Assembly (NCBI GenBank): GCA_964574335.1
Contig: CAZNNH010000008.1
Location: forward strand, 1 to 64,000
Source of the DNA: CAZNNH01 sp964574335
Lineage (GTDB): Bacteria > Acidobacteriota > Vicinamibacteria > Fen-336
Reading direction: 5' to 3'
Length of the DNA: 64,000 bases
Of the stretch, positions 7,810 through 16,452 are shown piece after piece. The translations under genes were made by a program, and so were the position numbers. Every line of letters starts with the position of its first letter. Within the stretch, counting starts at the first letter, position 1. The notes beneath the pieces are model-generated. The model saw only the letters and a list, made by a program, of their open reading frames with translations. It had not been told where the DNA came from and made no database searches.

Positions 7810-9354
7810 ATGAAGCTTCGCACCCAGCTCAGCCTCGTCTTCCTGCTGTTCGCGGTGCTGCCGCTGGCCGCGGTCACCTTCTACTCCTACTCGGCTTCCA
7901 CCCAGGTGCTGGAGCGGGCCGCGGAGGTCGAGGCGGCGGCCCTGACGGAGGGGATGGGGGCGCGGATGCAGCGGGCCGCCGACGAGCTGGGCCGGCGCGT
8001 CGACGACCTCCGGCAGCGGTCGCGGCGCACGCGGAGCGTCGCCTACGAGCAGGCCCGGCAGGAGGCCCTCGAGTTGGCCCGCCGCAGCCAGGCGCAGACG
8101 TTGCTCGAGGGCGTGCTGGCCCGCACCGGCCGAGAGCAGGGGGAGGTCCCCTTCGCCTTCGACAAGGACGGGCGCCTGCTGGCGGCCAACGATACCGAGC
8201 GAGCCCAGCTCGAGGCGCTCGCCCTCGACCCGGCCCGCCTGCCGCCGCAGACGATCGTGGCGGGATGGCTGGTCGTGAGCCGGCGGGACGACCAGCGGGG
8301 GCTGGTGCTCGGGATCGCTCGGCCGCTCAGCGAGTCGCTGGCCGCAGTGAGGCGGACCGCCGTGACCAACCTGTTCCTGGGTCTCGGGATGATCGGCCTG
8401 GCGCTCCTGGGCATCCTGCCGCTCGCCTCTCGAATGACCCGAAACCTGGAGCGGCTCAGCGAGGGGGCCGAGCGCCTCGGCCAAGGGGACCTCTCCGCTC
8501 GGGTGCCGGTCCGCTCCGCCGACGAGCTGGGCCGGCTGGCCGGGACCTTCAACCGGATGGCGGAGGAGCTGGGGAAGCACCAGAAGCGCCTGCTGGACGA
8601 GGAGCGGCTGCGCAAGGAGCTGGAGATGTGCCGGCGCATCCAGGAGGAGCTGCTACCCCGCCACCCGCTCCCGTTCCCGTTCGGCGAGGTCAAGGGGGTG
8701 TCGATCCCGGCCCGCGAGCTGGGCGGCGACTTCTTCAACTACTTCAGCCTTCCCGACGGGGCGGTGGCGCTCTTGGTGGGCGACGTCTCGGGCAAGGGGA
8801 TCGGCGCCGCTCTGCTGATGGCCAACCTGCAGGCCACGTTGCGGGCCCGCCTTCCGCTGGAGCCCGACCTCTCGCGGCTGGCCGAGAGCCTGGACCGCGA
8901 GATCGAGGCCAACACGCCGCCCGAGTCGTACCTGACCCTGTTCATGGCCGTCCTCGATCCCCAGGGTCGCTCGCTGCGCTACGTCAACGCCGGCCACAAC
9001 TCCCAACTGCTGCTGCGTCGCGGCGAGGCGCTGCAACGGCTTCCCTCCAGCGGCCGGCCGCTCGGCCTGCTTCCGGGCGGCGGCTACCAGGAGGAGCGAC
9101 TGCCCATCGCGGGGGGCGACTCCCTGTTCCTGTTCACCGACGGCCTGGCCGAGGCGGAGAGCCCGGCTGGCGAGCCCTTCGAGGCGCGGCTCGAGGCGCT
9201 GCTCGAGAACCTCGACGTACGATGCGCCGACGATCTGCTGCTGGCGGTGGAGCGCGCCGTCGGCGAGCACCGGGGCGACGGCGAGACGGCAGACGACGCC
9301 ACCATGGTGGCCCTGACGCTGAGCCAGGCCTTCCCCGATCCGGCCCGGCTCTGA
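7810..9354 (+). CDS. Membrane sensor with HAMP and SpoIIE-type PP2C phosphatase domain
   Basis: 514 residues. A TM helix at ~8-28, an extracytoplasmic sensor region (~29-180, coiled-coil rich), a second TM at ~190-212, a HAMP linker (~213-265, RMTRNLERLSEGAERLGQGD) and a short coiled coil lead into an RsbU/SpoIIE PP2C-type phosphatase domain (~280-505). The metal-binding motifs are visible: ELGGDFFNYF, VGDVSGKGIGAALLM, NAGHN, FTDGLAEAES and the final DDATMVAL. Such proteins dephosphorylate an anti-sigma-factor antagonist in a partner-switching cascade. No STAS or HPK-like partner is encoded next to it. The start is taken at the MKLRTQL ATG. The preceding 190 bases hold no gene and only a possible 6-bp hairpin (CGGGGG/CCCCCG). 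Confidence 0.88.
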   Translation: MKLRTQLSLVFLLFAVLPLAAVTFYSYSASTQVLERAAEVEAAALTEGMGARMQRAADELGRRVDDLRQRSRRTRSVAYEQARQEALELARRSQAQTLLEGVLARTGREQGEVPFAFDKDGRLLAANDTERAQLEALALDPARLPPQTIVAGWLVVSRRDDQRGLVLGIARPLSESLAAVRRTAVTNLFLGLGMIGLALLGILPLASRMTRNLERLSEGAERLGQGDLSARVPVRSADELGRLAGTFNRMAEELGKHQKRLLDEERLRKELEMCRRIQEELLPRHPLPFPFGEVKGVSIPARELGGDFFNYFSLPDGAVALLVGDVSGKGIGAALLMANLQATLRARLPLEPDLSRLAESLDREIEANTPPESYLTLFMAVLDPQGRSLRYVNAGHNSQLLLRRGEALQRLPSSGRPLGLLPGGGYQEERLPIAGGDSLFLFTDGLAEAESPAGEPFEARLEALLENLDVRCADDLLLAVERAVGEHRGDGETADDATMVALTLSQAFPDPARL

Positions 9355-9408
9355 GTCTCTCCGCCGCCGCCGGGCGAATCGAAGCTTCGCGTCACCGTCA
9401 AGACCCGA

Positions 9409-9414
9409 TATACT
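9409..9414 (+). promoter_or_regulatory. -10 box placing transcription start at or next to a GTG start
   Basis: TATACT ends 7 bases before the GTG start at 9422 and no Shine-Dalgarno lies between them. This is the spacing of a leaderless mRNA promoter. No good -35 is visible. Confidence 0.4.
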
Positions 9415-9421
9415 GCGCCGC

Positions 9422-10243
9422 GTGTCGCCCGCCCTCAGGATCCCGACGCTGGTCGGTGTCCTCTTGCTCTCGGCCACCCTCCTGTTCTGGGCGCGCCTCC
9501 CGGGATCCTGGCGCCGTGGCCTGGCGATCGGCCTGAGCGCCCTCGGCCTGCTCTTCCTGATCGCGGCCATGGGCACGGAGGGGCTCAGCGAGTCCTGGAC
9601 GGTGCGAAGGGTGGTGCCGGGAGTCGAAGTCGAATCCGAGCTGACCGCGGCCTCCGCCAGCCTCCACTACTACGTGCTCACGGCGGCCTGCCTGCTGCTC
9701 GGCACCGCCGGCCTGGCGGTCTCCGACCAGTCGGCGTTGCGCATGAGGGACCACGTCCTGGGCACGGCGGTGGCGCTGAGCGGCTTCCTCACCGCCCTCC
9801 GCTTTGCCCTCGAGAAGGTCGCCGCGCCGCGGCACTGGACCTACGCGGTGGGCATCACCTGGCTGGTGCCGCTGCTGGGTATCTACTTCCTGGTCGCCCG
9901 GCGCCGGGAGCCACGACGTCTCCGGCGGCTGGCCCTGGACCTGGTCACGTACGCCCTGGCCGCCCGCGGGCTGGTGGCCACCCTCATGGTCGTGGCCACC
10001 ACCGCCCGGCTCGGCTCGCACTACGACGTGTCGTCGGTCCACCGGGTCAAGATGTCGGCGGCCACGGTCCTGGAGTTGGCGCCGGCCAGCGCGAGGCAGA
10101 TCCTGGCGCTGGTGCTGGTCCCCCAGCTCGTGGTCTGGCCGGTGCTGACCCTGGTGTTCGGGCTTCTGGGAGCCGCTGCCTTCACCCTGGCGACACGTCG
10201 TCTGGGAAACCGTGCCACCTCGCCGGCCGGGGCGGGCCGCTAG
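9422..10243 (+). CDS. Hypothetical integral membrane protein
   Basis: 273 residues with about seven predicted membrane helices (roughly residues 6-24, 33-51, 82-100, 112-130, 140-158, 175-195 and 222-252). The region between helices 2 and 3 is polar and probably faces outside. I do not recognise the family. GTG is the only reasonable start, and a TATACT box 7 bases upstream suggests a leaderless transcript. The gene ends just before the stop of a convergent lipoprotein gene. Confidence 0.65.
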   Translation: MSPALRIPTLVGVLLLSATLLFWARLPGSWRRGLAIGLSALGLLFLIAAMGTEGLSESWTVRRVVPGVEVESELTAASASLHYYVLTAACLLLGTAGLAVSDQSALRMRDHVLGTAVALSGFLTALRFALEKVAAPRHWTYAVGITWLVPLLGIYFLVARRREPRRLRRLALDLVTYALAARGLVATLMVVATTARLGSHYDVSSVHRVKMSAATVLELAPASARQILALVLVPQLVVWPVLTLVFGLLGAAAFTLATRRLGNRATSPAGAGR

Positions 10244-10249
10244 CGGAGG

Positions 10250-10456
10250 CTAGCGAACCCGGCAGGTCGTGGCGCCGAGGCCGGAGCCGCAGCGCTGGCT
10301 CACCACGTTCCCGTCCCCGTCGAGGAAGTTCGTGCAGACGAGGCCGTTCTTGCAGTCGCTGTCGGAGCTGCAGGTGTCGCACTCGCCTCCGCCGGAGCAA
10401 CCCAGGGCCGGCAGAAACAGCGCGAGCAGGAGAAGCGAAAGCAGAGATCTTCTCAT
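10250..10456 (-). CDS. Small Cys-rich lipoprotein
   Basis: 68 residues. A signal peptide (MRRSLLSLLLLALFLPALGC) ends in a lipobox-like ALGC. The mature part is Cys-rich: CDTC, then SDSDCKNGLVCTNF, DGDGN and RCGSG, ending in TTCR. The pattern 'C-x2-C-x5-DC-x-G-x2-C' resembles small disulfide-rich surface modules common in Acidobacteriota and Myxococcota lipoproteins. The frame continues upstream, but a GGGAGGGA ribosome-binding site directly before this ATG and the clear signal peptide fix the start. TAGAAT at 10492-10497 (minus) is a plausible -10. Its function is unknown. Confidence 0.7.
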   Translation of the reverse strand: MRRSLLSLLLLALFLPALGCSGGGECDTCSSDSDCKNGLVCTNFLDGDGNVVSQRCGSGLGATTCRVR

Positions 10457-10491
10457 TCCCTCCCACCTCGAAGCCGCGTCGAAACCACCCG

Positions 10492-10497
10492 ATTCTA
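10492..10497 (-). promoter_or_regulatory. -10 box for the Cys-rich lipoprotein
   Basis: TAGAAT on the minus strand lies 35 bases upstream of the lipoprotein ATG, with its Shine-Dalgarno in between. The -35 is not evident. Confidence 0.4.
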
Positions 10498-10547
10498 ACC
10501 CCGAAGGGGCACCGTCGTCCAGGGCGAAACCGCTCATTCGCCGAGGT

Positions 10548-10577
10548 TTGACGGATTTCCACGGGCCGTGCTAGCCT
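10548..10577 (+). promoter_or_regulatory. Promoter of the ileS-lspA-lgt operon
   Basis: TTGACG at 10548-10553 and TAGCCT at 10572-10577 are 18 bases apart. Transcription would begin near 10584, downstream of an in-frame GTG at 10568. This supports the ATG at 10622 as the true ileS start. Confidence 0.6.
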
Positions 10578-10621
10578 GCGGTTTTGCGCCCGTTCAGCGG
10601 GCCTTCTTGGAAGCCATCAAG

Positions 10622-13438
10622 ATGAGCACCTCGTCGAGCCTCAAGGACACGCTCAACCTGCCGCGCACCGACCTGCCGATGAAGGCCAACCTGCCCCAGG
10701 CGGAGCCCCGCCGGCTCGAGGCGTGGCGCTCGAGCGACCTCTACGCCAAGCTGCGCTCGGCCCGCAAGGGGCGGCCGCTGTTCATCCTCCATGACGGTCC
10801 GCCGTACGCCAACGGCCACATCCACCTCGGCACCGGCCTCAACAAGATCCTCAAGGACATCGTGGTCCGCAGCCGCAACATGGCCGGCTTCGACGCCCCC
10901 TACGTGCCGGGATGGGACTGCCACGGGCTCCCCATCGAGCTGCAGGTCGACAAGAACCTGGGGGCCCGGAAGAAGGACCTGAGCCCGGTGGCGTTCCGGC
11001 GAGAGTGTCGCGCCTACGCCGAGAAGTACCTGGCCATCCAGCGCCAGGAGTTCCAGCGCCTGGGCGGCCTGGGCGAGTGGGAGACACCCTACCGGACCAT
11101 GGACGCCGCCTACCAGGCGACCATCGTGCGCCAGCTCGCCGAGTTCGTGGAGAAGGGCCTCGTCTACAAGGCCAAGAAGTCGGTCCACTGGTGCATCTCC
11201 TGCCGCACCGCCCTGGCCGAGGCCGAGGTCGAGTACGACGAGAGCCACGAGAGCCCCTCGATCGACGTGCGCTTCGCCCTCTCCGAGGACGAGACGCGCT
11301 CGCTCTCCGAGCGGATCGGCGCGCTACGGGGTCGCCACATCGACGCCGTGATCTGGACCACCACCCCGTGGACGCTGCCCGCCAACCTGGCCCTGGCCTT
11401 CCACCCCGAGGCCGACTACGCCTTCTTCCCGGTGGAGGGCGAGGAGAGGGTGCTGCTGATCGCCAAGGCCTTGCGGGAGCAGGCCGAGGGGCGCTTCTTC
11501 GGCGGCCAGAAGCGGCTGCTCGCGCCCCTGGGCGAGCTGAAGGGGGCGGAGCTCGAGGGGCGGCGCTTCCGCCACCCCTTCATCGACCGAGATTCTCCCG
11601 CCGTGCTCGGCGACTACGTCACCCTCGACACCGGCACCGGGGTGGTGCACACCGCCCCCGGTCACGGCTGGGACGACTACCTGACCGGCGTCCGCTACGA
11701 CCTGGACATCTACTGCCCGGTCGACGAGTCGGGCCGCTTCCTTCCCGAGGTCGAGGGCTTCGCCGGGCGCCAGGTGTTCGAGGCCAACCCGGACATCGTG
11801 CGGCTCCTGGCCGAGCGCGGCAGCCTGCTCCACCAGGGGCGCGAGGTGCACTCCTACCCGGTCTGCTGGCGCTGCAAGAGACCCATCATCTTCCGCGCCA
11901 CCGAGCAGTGGTTCATCGGCCTCGACCAGGGCGGCTTCCGGCAGCGCGCGCTCGACGCCATCGCCCGGGTCCGCTGGTACCCGGCCTGGGGTGAGGAGCG
12001 GATCCGTAACATGATCGCCACCCGTCCCGATTGGTGTATCTCGCGCCAGCGGCTGTGGGGGGTACCGATCCCGGCCTTCTACTGCCAGGACTGCGGCGAG
12101 GTGCTGCTGACCGCAGAGCTGGCCCTCAGGGTCGCCGACCTGTTCGAGCGGGAGGGGGCCGATGTCTGGTACCAGCGATCGGCCGCCGAGCTGCTGCCGG
12201 CCGGCCTCCACTGCCCTCGCTGCCAAGGCACGAGCTTCGACAAGGAGCGCGACATCCTCGACGTCTGGTTCGACTCCGGCTCCTCTCACGCCGCGGTACT
12301 CCCGCAACGAGAGGGGCTCCGCTGGCCGGCGGACCTGTACCTGGAGGGCAGCGACCAGCACCGGGGCTGGTTCCACTCCTCGCTGCTGATCGGGGTCGGG
12401 ACCCGCGGCGAGGCGCCGTATCGGCAGGTGGTCACCCACGGCTTCACCGTCGATGCCGAAGGCCGCAAGATGTCGAAGAGCCTCGGCAACGTGATGGCCC
12501 CGAGCCGGATCGCCGACACCTACGGCGCCGAGATCCTGCGCCTGTGGGTGACGATGGTCGACTACCGCGAGGACATGCCGATCTCCGAGGAGATGTTCCA
12601 GCGGATCGCCGAGGCCTACCGCAAGGTCCGCAACACCTGCCGCTATCTGGTCTCGAACCTCCACGACTTCGATCCCGACCGGGACTCGGTGGACGAGGGG
12701 CAACTGCTGGAGATCGACCGCCACGCGCTCGGCGGCCACGAGCGCTTCGTCAGGCGGATCGTCGAGGCCTACGACTCGTACGACCTGCACGTGATCTACC
12801 ATCAGCTCGTGCAGTACTGCGCCGTGGACCTCTCGGCCTTCTACCTGCACGTGATCAAGGACCGCCTGTACTGCGAGGGCGCCAAGAGCCCCAAGCGCCG
12901 GGCCGCCCAGACCGTGCTGCAGCGCCTGGCCTCCGACCTGACCCGGTTGATGGCGCCGGTGCTTCCGTTCACCGCCGACGAGGTGTGGGGCTACCTTCCG
13001 GGCCCGCGCGAGGAGTCGGTGCACCTCTCGCTCTTCCCAGAGCCGCGCGCCCAGACGGCGCCCGCCCTGGACTGGCAGGTCCTCCTCGAGGCCCGCGCCA
13101 AGGTGACCAAGGCGCTCGAGGAGGCCCGCGCCGCCAAGCAGATCGGCTCCAGCCAGGAGGCGCGGGTGCGACTCCACGGCCCCGCCTCGGCGCTCGGCGT
13201 GCTGCGCGCGTACCAGGCGCTGGAGCCCGGCTTCCCGGGAAGCCTGGCCAGCCTGTTCATCGTCAGCCAGGTGCAGCTCTCGGAAGGCGACGGCCCCTGG
13301 TCGGTCGAGGTGGCCCGTGCCGAGGGAGGCAAGTGCGAGCGCTGCTGGAACTACTCGGACGCGGTGGGAGAGGCCAAGGTGCACCCGGCGGTCTGCCCAC
13401 GTTGTGCCTCGGTGCTCGAGTCGACGGAGGCCCGTTGA
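10622..13438 (+). CDS. ileS: Isoleucyl-tRNA synthetase
   Basis: 938 residues, the usual size for bacterial IleRS. It charges tRNA-Ile with isoleucine and edits valine. Class I signatures are the HIGH box in YANGHIHLGTGLNK (~60), the CP1 editing domain (~180-400, with TTTPWTLPANLALA and DTGTGVVHTAPGHG) and KMSKS at ~616 in GRKMSKSLGN. The anticodon-binding helical domain follows. The C-terminal zinc finger has CERCWNYSD and CPRC near the end, typical of the SpyIleRS/eubacterial type. The last codons overlap the TTG start of lspA. Confidence 0.97.
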   Translation: MSTSSSLKDTLNLPRTDLPMKANLPQAEPRRLEAWRSSDLYAKLRSARKGRPLFILHDGPPYANGHIHLGTGLNKILKDIVVRSRNMAGFDAPYVPGWDCHGLPIELQVDKNLGARKKDLSPVAFRRECRAYAEKYLAIQRQEFQRLGGLGEWETPYRTMDAAYQATIVRQLAEFVEKGLVYKAKKSVHWCISCRTALAEAEVEYDESHESPSIDVRFALSEDETRSLSERIGALRGRHIDAVIWTTTPWTLPANLALAFHPEADYAFFPVEGEERVLLIAKALREQAEGRFFGGQKRLLAPLGELKGAELEGRRFRHPFIDRDSPAVLGDYVTLDTGTGVVHTAPGHGWDDYLTGVRYDLDIYCPVDESGRFLPEVEGFAGRQVFEANPDIVRLLAERGSLLHQGREVHSYPVCWRCKRPIIFRATEQWFIGLDQGGFRQRALDAIARVRWYPAWGEERIRNMIATRPDWCISRQRLWGVPIPAFYCQDCGEVLLTAELALRVADLFEREGADVWYQRSAAELLPAGLHCPRCQGTSFDKERDILDVWFDSGSSHAAVLPQREGLRWPADLYLEGSDQHRGWFHSSLLIGVGTRGEAPYRQVVTHGFTVDAEGRKMSKSLGNVMAPSRIADTYGAEILRLWVTMVDYREDMPISEEMFQRIAEAYRKVRNTCRYLVSNLHDFDPDRDSVDEGQLLEIDRHALGGHERFVRRIVEAYDSYDLHVIYHQLVQYCAVDLSAFYLHVIKDRLYCEGAKSPKRRAAQTVLQRLASDLTRLMAPVLPFTADEVWGYLPGPREESVHLSLFPEPRAQTAPALDWQVLLEARAKVTKALEEARAAKQIGSSQEARVRLHGPASALGVLRAYQALEPGFPGSLASLFIVSQVQLSEGDGPWSVEVARAEGGKCERCWNYSDAVGEAKVHPAVCPRCASVLESTEAR

Positions 13439-14019
13439 GCGTCGGCGAGCGCTCGGACCGCGTGCCGCTCGGGGAGAGGCTGCGGCGCCGATGGCCATAC
13501 CTGGCGCTGGCCGCCAGCGTGGTGGGCCTCGACCAGCTCACCAAGTGGCTGGTCGACCGGCTGCTCACCCTGCACGAGAGTCTCCCCCTCCTCGACGGGC
13601 TGCTGAGCCTCAGCTACGTTCGCAACCGGGGCGGCGCCTTCGGATTCCTCTCCACCGCCGGCCTCCCCTACCAGCCGGTGCTCTTCGCGATCGTGAGCCT
13701 GCTGGCCCTGCTGGCGATGGTGGTCTACGCCCTGCGGCTGCCGCCGGGGCGGAGGCTGCCCCAGACCGGCCTGGCCCTGGTCATAGGGGGAGCCGCCGGG
13801 AACCTGATCGACAGGGCGCTTCTGGGCTACGTGATCGATTTCGTCGACGTCTACTGGGGGCGCCACCACTGGCCGGCCTTCAACGCCGCCGACTCGGCGA
13901 TCTCCATCGGCGTCGCCCTTCTGATCCTGGACATGCTCAAGAACCCCGAGCCCGGCGCCGCCGGCACCTCGGCCGACCCATCCTGTCCGCCGGGCCAGGC
14001 GGCGCCGGGGACCGGCTAA
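13435..14019 (+). CDS. lspA: Lipoprotein signal peptidase (signal peptidase II)
   Basis: About 194 residues, slightly long because of a polar N-terminal extension and a Pro/Ala-rich tail. Four membrane helices carry the aspartyl-protease motifs: LDQLTKWLVD at the end of helix 1, VRNRGGAFGF, GNLIDR and the catalytic-Asp region VIDFVDVYW followed by FNAADSAISIG. It removes the signal peptide of diacylglyceryl-prolipoproteins in the inner membrane. The start is a TTG overlapping the ileS stop (TTGA). A GTG at 13462 is an alternative. It is next to lgt, the enzyme acting just before it in the pathway. Confidence 0.95.
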   Translation: MSVGERSDRVPLGERLRRRWPYLALAASVVGLDQLTKWLVDRLLTLHESLPLLDGLLSLSYVRNRGGAFGFLSTAGLPYQPVLFAIVSLLALLAMVVYALRLPPGRRLPQTGLALVIGGAAGNLIDRALLGYVIDFVDVYWGRHHWPAFNAADSAISIGVALLILDMLKNPEPGAAGTSADPSCPPGQAAPGTG

Positions 14020-14037
14020 CCTTCAGGCAACCCGATC

Positions 14038-14895
14038 ATGTATCCGCGACTGTTCACCCTTCCGTCCTTCGAGCTGTTCGGCCGCAACGTCGGACCGCTC
14101 ACCCTCCACACCTATGGCGTGCTGCTGGCGGTGGCGTTCCTGCTGGGGCTCTGGATGGCCGCCCGTCAGGCCCGCCGCGAGGGGCTCGACGCCGCCCGGG
14201 TCAGCGACCTGGCGGTCTACGTCCTGATCGCCGGCCTGGTGGGGGCCAAGCTGCTGCTGCTGGTGGTGGAGTGGGACTACTACTCGAGGTACCCGAAGGA
14301 GCTGCTCTCGATCCTCCAGAGCGGCGGCGTCTTCTACGGGGGCCTGCTCGCGGCCTTCCCGGTGGCCTGGTGGTATCTGCGGCGCCACCGGCTCCCCGGC
14401 TGGCGGGTGGCCGATGCCCTGGCCCCGGGCGTGGTCCTCGGCCAGGCGGTGGGGCGACTGGGGTGCCTGGCGGCGGGTTGCTGCTACGGCCGTCCGACGA
14501 ACGAGCCCTGGGCCGTCACCTTCCGCGACATCTACGCCACCCGAACCGTCGGCACGCCGGTCGACATCCCGCTCCACCCCACCCAGCTCTACGAGTCGGC
14601 GGCGGCGCTGCTGATCCTCGTGATCCTGCTGTGGATGGCCCCCCGCAAGCGCTTCCACGGCCAGGTGGTGCTGAGCTACGTCGCCCTCTACGCCGTGGCC
14701 CGCTTCGTGGTCGAGCTGTTCCGGGGCGACGCCTCGCGGGGGATGGTGTTCGACGGGCTGCTCTCGACGTCGCAGTTCCTGAGCCTGATCCTGCTGGTGG
14801 CGGTGGCGATCGCGGCCCCCGCGGTCTACCGCCGGCAGGCGATCCCGAGGGCGAGCGATGCGGGGAAGGAAAAGAAGCCCGAGCCGGCCTCCTGA
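14038..14895 (+). CDS. lgt: Prolipoprotein diacylglyceryl transferase
   Basis: 285 residues with seven membrane helices. It transfers diacylglycerol from phosphatidylglycerol to the lipobox cysteine. Family motifs are LHTYGVLLAVAFLLGLW near the N-terminus, SGGVFYGGLLAAFPV (~100-114), the signature GQAVGRLGCLAAGCCYGRPT (~137-156) and HPTQLYES (~180-187). The Cys-rich CLAAGCC version is the form found in Bacteroidetes, Acidobacteria and deltaproteobacteria rather than the E. coli GRIGNFINGELWGR form. It lies 18 bases after lspA. Confidence 0.95.
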   Translation: MYPRLFTLPSFELFGRNVGPLTLHTYGVLLAVAFLLGLWMAARQARREGLDAARVSDLAVYVLIAGLVGAKLLLLVVEWDYYSRYPKELLSILQSGGVFYGGLLAAFPVAWWYLRRHRLPGWRVADALAPGVVLGQAVGRLGCLAAGCCYGRPTNEPWAVTFRDIYATRTVGTPVDIPLHPTQLYESAAALLILVILLWMAPRKRFHGQVVLSYVALYAVARFVVELFRGDASRGMVFDGLLSTSQFLSLILLVAVAIAAPAVYRRQAIPRASDAGKEKKPEPAS

Positions 14896-14943
14896 GGCGG
14901 CCGCCGTCCCGGGGCGACAGGGGCGCCCGAGGTCTTCGGGGCC

Positions 14944-15912
14944 ATGGCTTCCGAAGCGACCCGTCTGACCGTCGCCGACACGGTGGCCGGCGAGCGTCTC
15001 GACCGGTGGCTGGCGGTGCAGCTTCCTCAGCTCAGTCGGGCACGGCTCCAGGCCCTGATCGCCGCCGGCGAGGTGCGGGTGAACGGTCGCACGGTCCGGC
15101 CCTCGTATCGGGTCCGGCCCGGCGACCAGGTCCTGGTCAACCTTCCCGAGCCGGTCCCGGCCCTACCCCGAGCCGAGCCGATCCCCCTGGCCATCGTCTA
15201 CCAGGATCCCCAGCTCCTGGTGGTCGACAAGCCGGCGGGGCTGGTGGTCCACCCGGGCGCCGGGGTGGCGGACGGGACCCTGGTCAACGCCCTGCTCCAC
15301 CACGTCACCGATCTCTCGGGCGTGGGAGGGGTCCTGCGCCCGGGCATCGTGCACCGGCTCGACCGGGGCACCTCGGGGCTGCTGGTGGTGGCCAAGGACG
15401 ACCGGACCCATCGCGCCCTCACCCGCCAGTTCAGCCAACGGGACGTCCTCAAGGAGTACCTGGCCATCGTCCACGGCGTCCCAGCGGAAACAAGCGCCAC
15501 CATCTCGGCGCCGATCGGTCGCCACCCGGTGAAGCGAACCAGGATGGCGGTCCGCAAGCAGGGGGGCCGCGAGGCGATCACCCACTACGACGTGGTGGAG
15601 GTCCTGGACGGGGCGGCGCTGCTCAGGGTTCGCCTCCACACCGGGCGAACCCACCAGATCCGCGTGCACCTCGCCTGGCGCGGGCACCCGCTGGTGGGAG
15701 ACACCACCTACGGTGGAGCCCGGGAGCCGGCGGCGTCTTCCCGGCCGGCGCTCCACGCCGCCCGCCTCGGTTTCGACCACCCCCAGACGGGCGAGCGGCT
15801 CCAGTTCGAGAGCCCCCTGCCTCAGGATCTGGTCGATCTGCTCGAGCGCCTCCGCCTCGCCCCTGGCGAGCCCGACCGGCGGCGCGGCGCCCCGGTCCGT
15901 GGGCTGGAGTAG
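14944..15912 (+). CDS. rluD: 23S rRNA pseudouridine synthase, RluD family
   Basis: 322 residues. An S4 RNA-binding domain (~15-75, RLDRWLAVQLPQLSRARLQ) is followed by the RluA/RluD catalytic domain. The active-site loop is HRLDRGTSGLLVVAK with Asp140. Other motifs are LLVVDKPAGLVVHPG (~94-108), RTHQIRVHL (~237-245) and GDTTYGG (~255-261). It converts uridines in helix 69 of 23S rRNA (1911/1915/1917 in E. coli) to pseudouridine. RluD is preferred over RluC because of the S4 domain and position next to lspA, the same order as in many bacteria. Confidence 0.9.
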   Translation: MASEATRLTVADTVAGERLDRWLAVQLPQLSRARLQALIAAGEVRVNGRTVRPSYRVRPGDQVLVNLPEPVPALPRAEPIPLAIVYQDPQLLVVDKPAGLVVHPGAGVADGTLVNALLHHVTDLSGVGGVLRPGIVHRLDRGTSGLLVVAKDDRTHRALTRQFSQRDVLKEYLAIVHGVPAETSATISAPIGRHPVKRTRMAVRKQGGREAITHYDVVEVLDGAALLRVRLHTGRTHQIRVHLAWRGHPLVGDTTYGGAREPAASSRPALHAARLGFDHPQTGERLQFESPLPQDLVDLLERLRLAPGEPDRRRGAPVRGLE

Positions 15913-15921
15913 AATCGCCGA

Positions 15922-16452
15922 GTGGACCAGGCCCGGCGAGTGGGGTCGCGACGTGTCTTCGAGGGGAAGATCGTCCGCCTCGACGTCGACGAGGTGGAGC
16001 GACCGGACGGCAGCCGTGCCACCTGGGAGGTGGTACGCCACGGTGGCTCGGTGGCGGTGCTTCCGGTCCTCGAAGACGGCCGCGTGGTCCTGATCCGCCA
16101 GTACCGCTACGGTGTCGGCGAGGAGGTGTGGGAGGTCCCTGCCGGCCGTCTCGACCCCGGTGAGACCCCGGAGCAGGCGGCCCGCCGCGAGCTGGTCGAG
16201 GAGGTGGGGCTCCACGCCCGGAAGCTCACGCCCCTCGTCACCCTGCACACGACCCCGGGCTTCTGCGACGAGGTGATCCACGTGTTCCGGGCCACCGGCC
16301 TCGAGACCGTGCCTCCCCGACCCGACGAGGACGAGAGGATCACGGCCCACACCCTCGAGCTGGCCGAGGCTCGGGCTCGCCTCGAGGAAGGCCCGGTCCG
16401 CGACGCCAAGACGCTGGTGGCGCTGCTGATGGAAGCGGAGGCGAGGTCATGA
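15922..16452 (+). CDS. NUDIX hydrolase, ADP-ribose pyrophosphatase-like
   Basis: 176 residues with a complete Nudix box (GRLDPGETPEQAARRELVEE, then VGL), matching G-x5-E-x7-REUXEEXGU. The preceding strands (VLIRQYRYGVGEEVWEVPAG) are typical of ADP-sugar pyrophosphatases (NudF/ADPRase), where the Arg-Tyr in 'RQYR' lines the ADP-ribose site. It probably hydrolyses ADP-ribose or a related sugar nucleotide. The GTG start is 6 bases after a TAGAAT box that overlaps the rluD stop codon, so an internal leaderless promoter is possible. Its stop overlaps the PilZ-like start (ATGA). Confidence 0.88.
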   Translation: MDQARRVGSRRVFEGKIVRLDVDEVERPDGSRATWEVVRHGGSVAVLPVLEDGRVVLIRQYRYGVGEEVWEVPAGRLDPGETPEQAARRELVEEVGLHARKLTPLVTLHTTPGFCDEVIHVFRATGLETVPPRPDEDERITAHTLELAEARARLEEGPVRDAKTLVALLMEAEARS

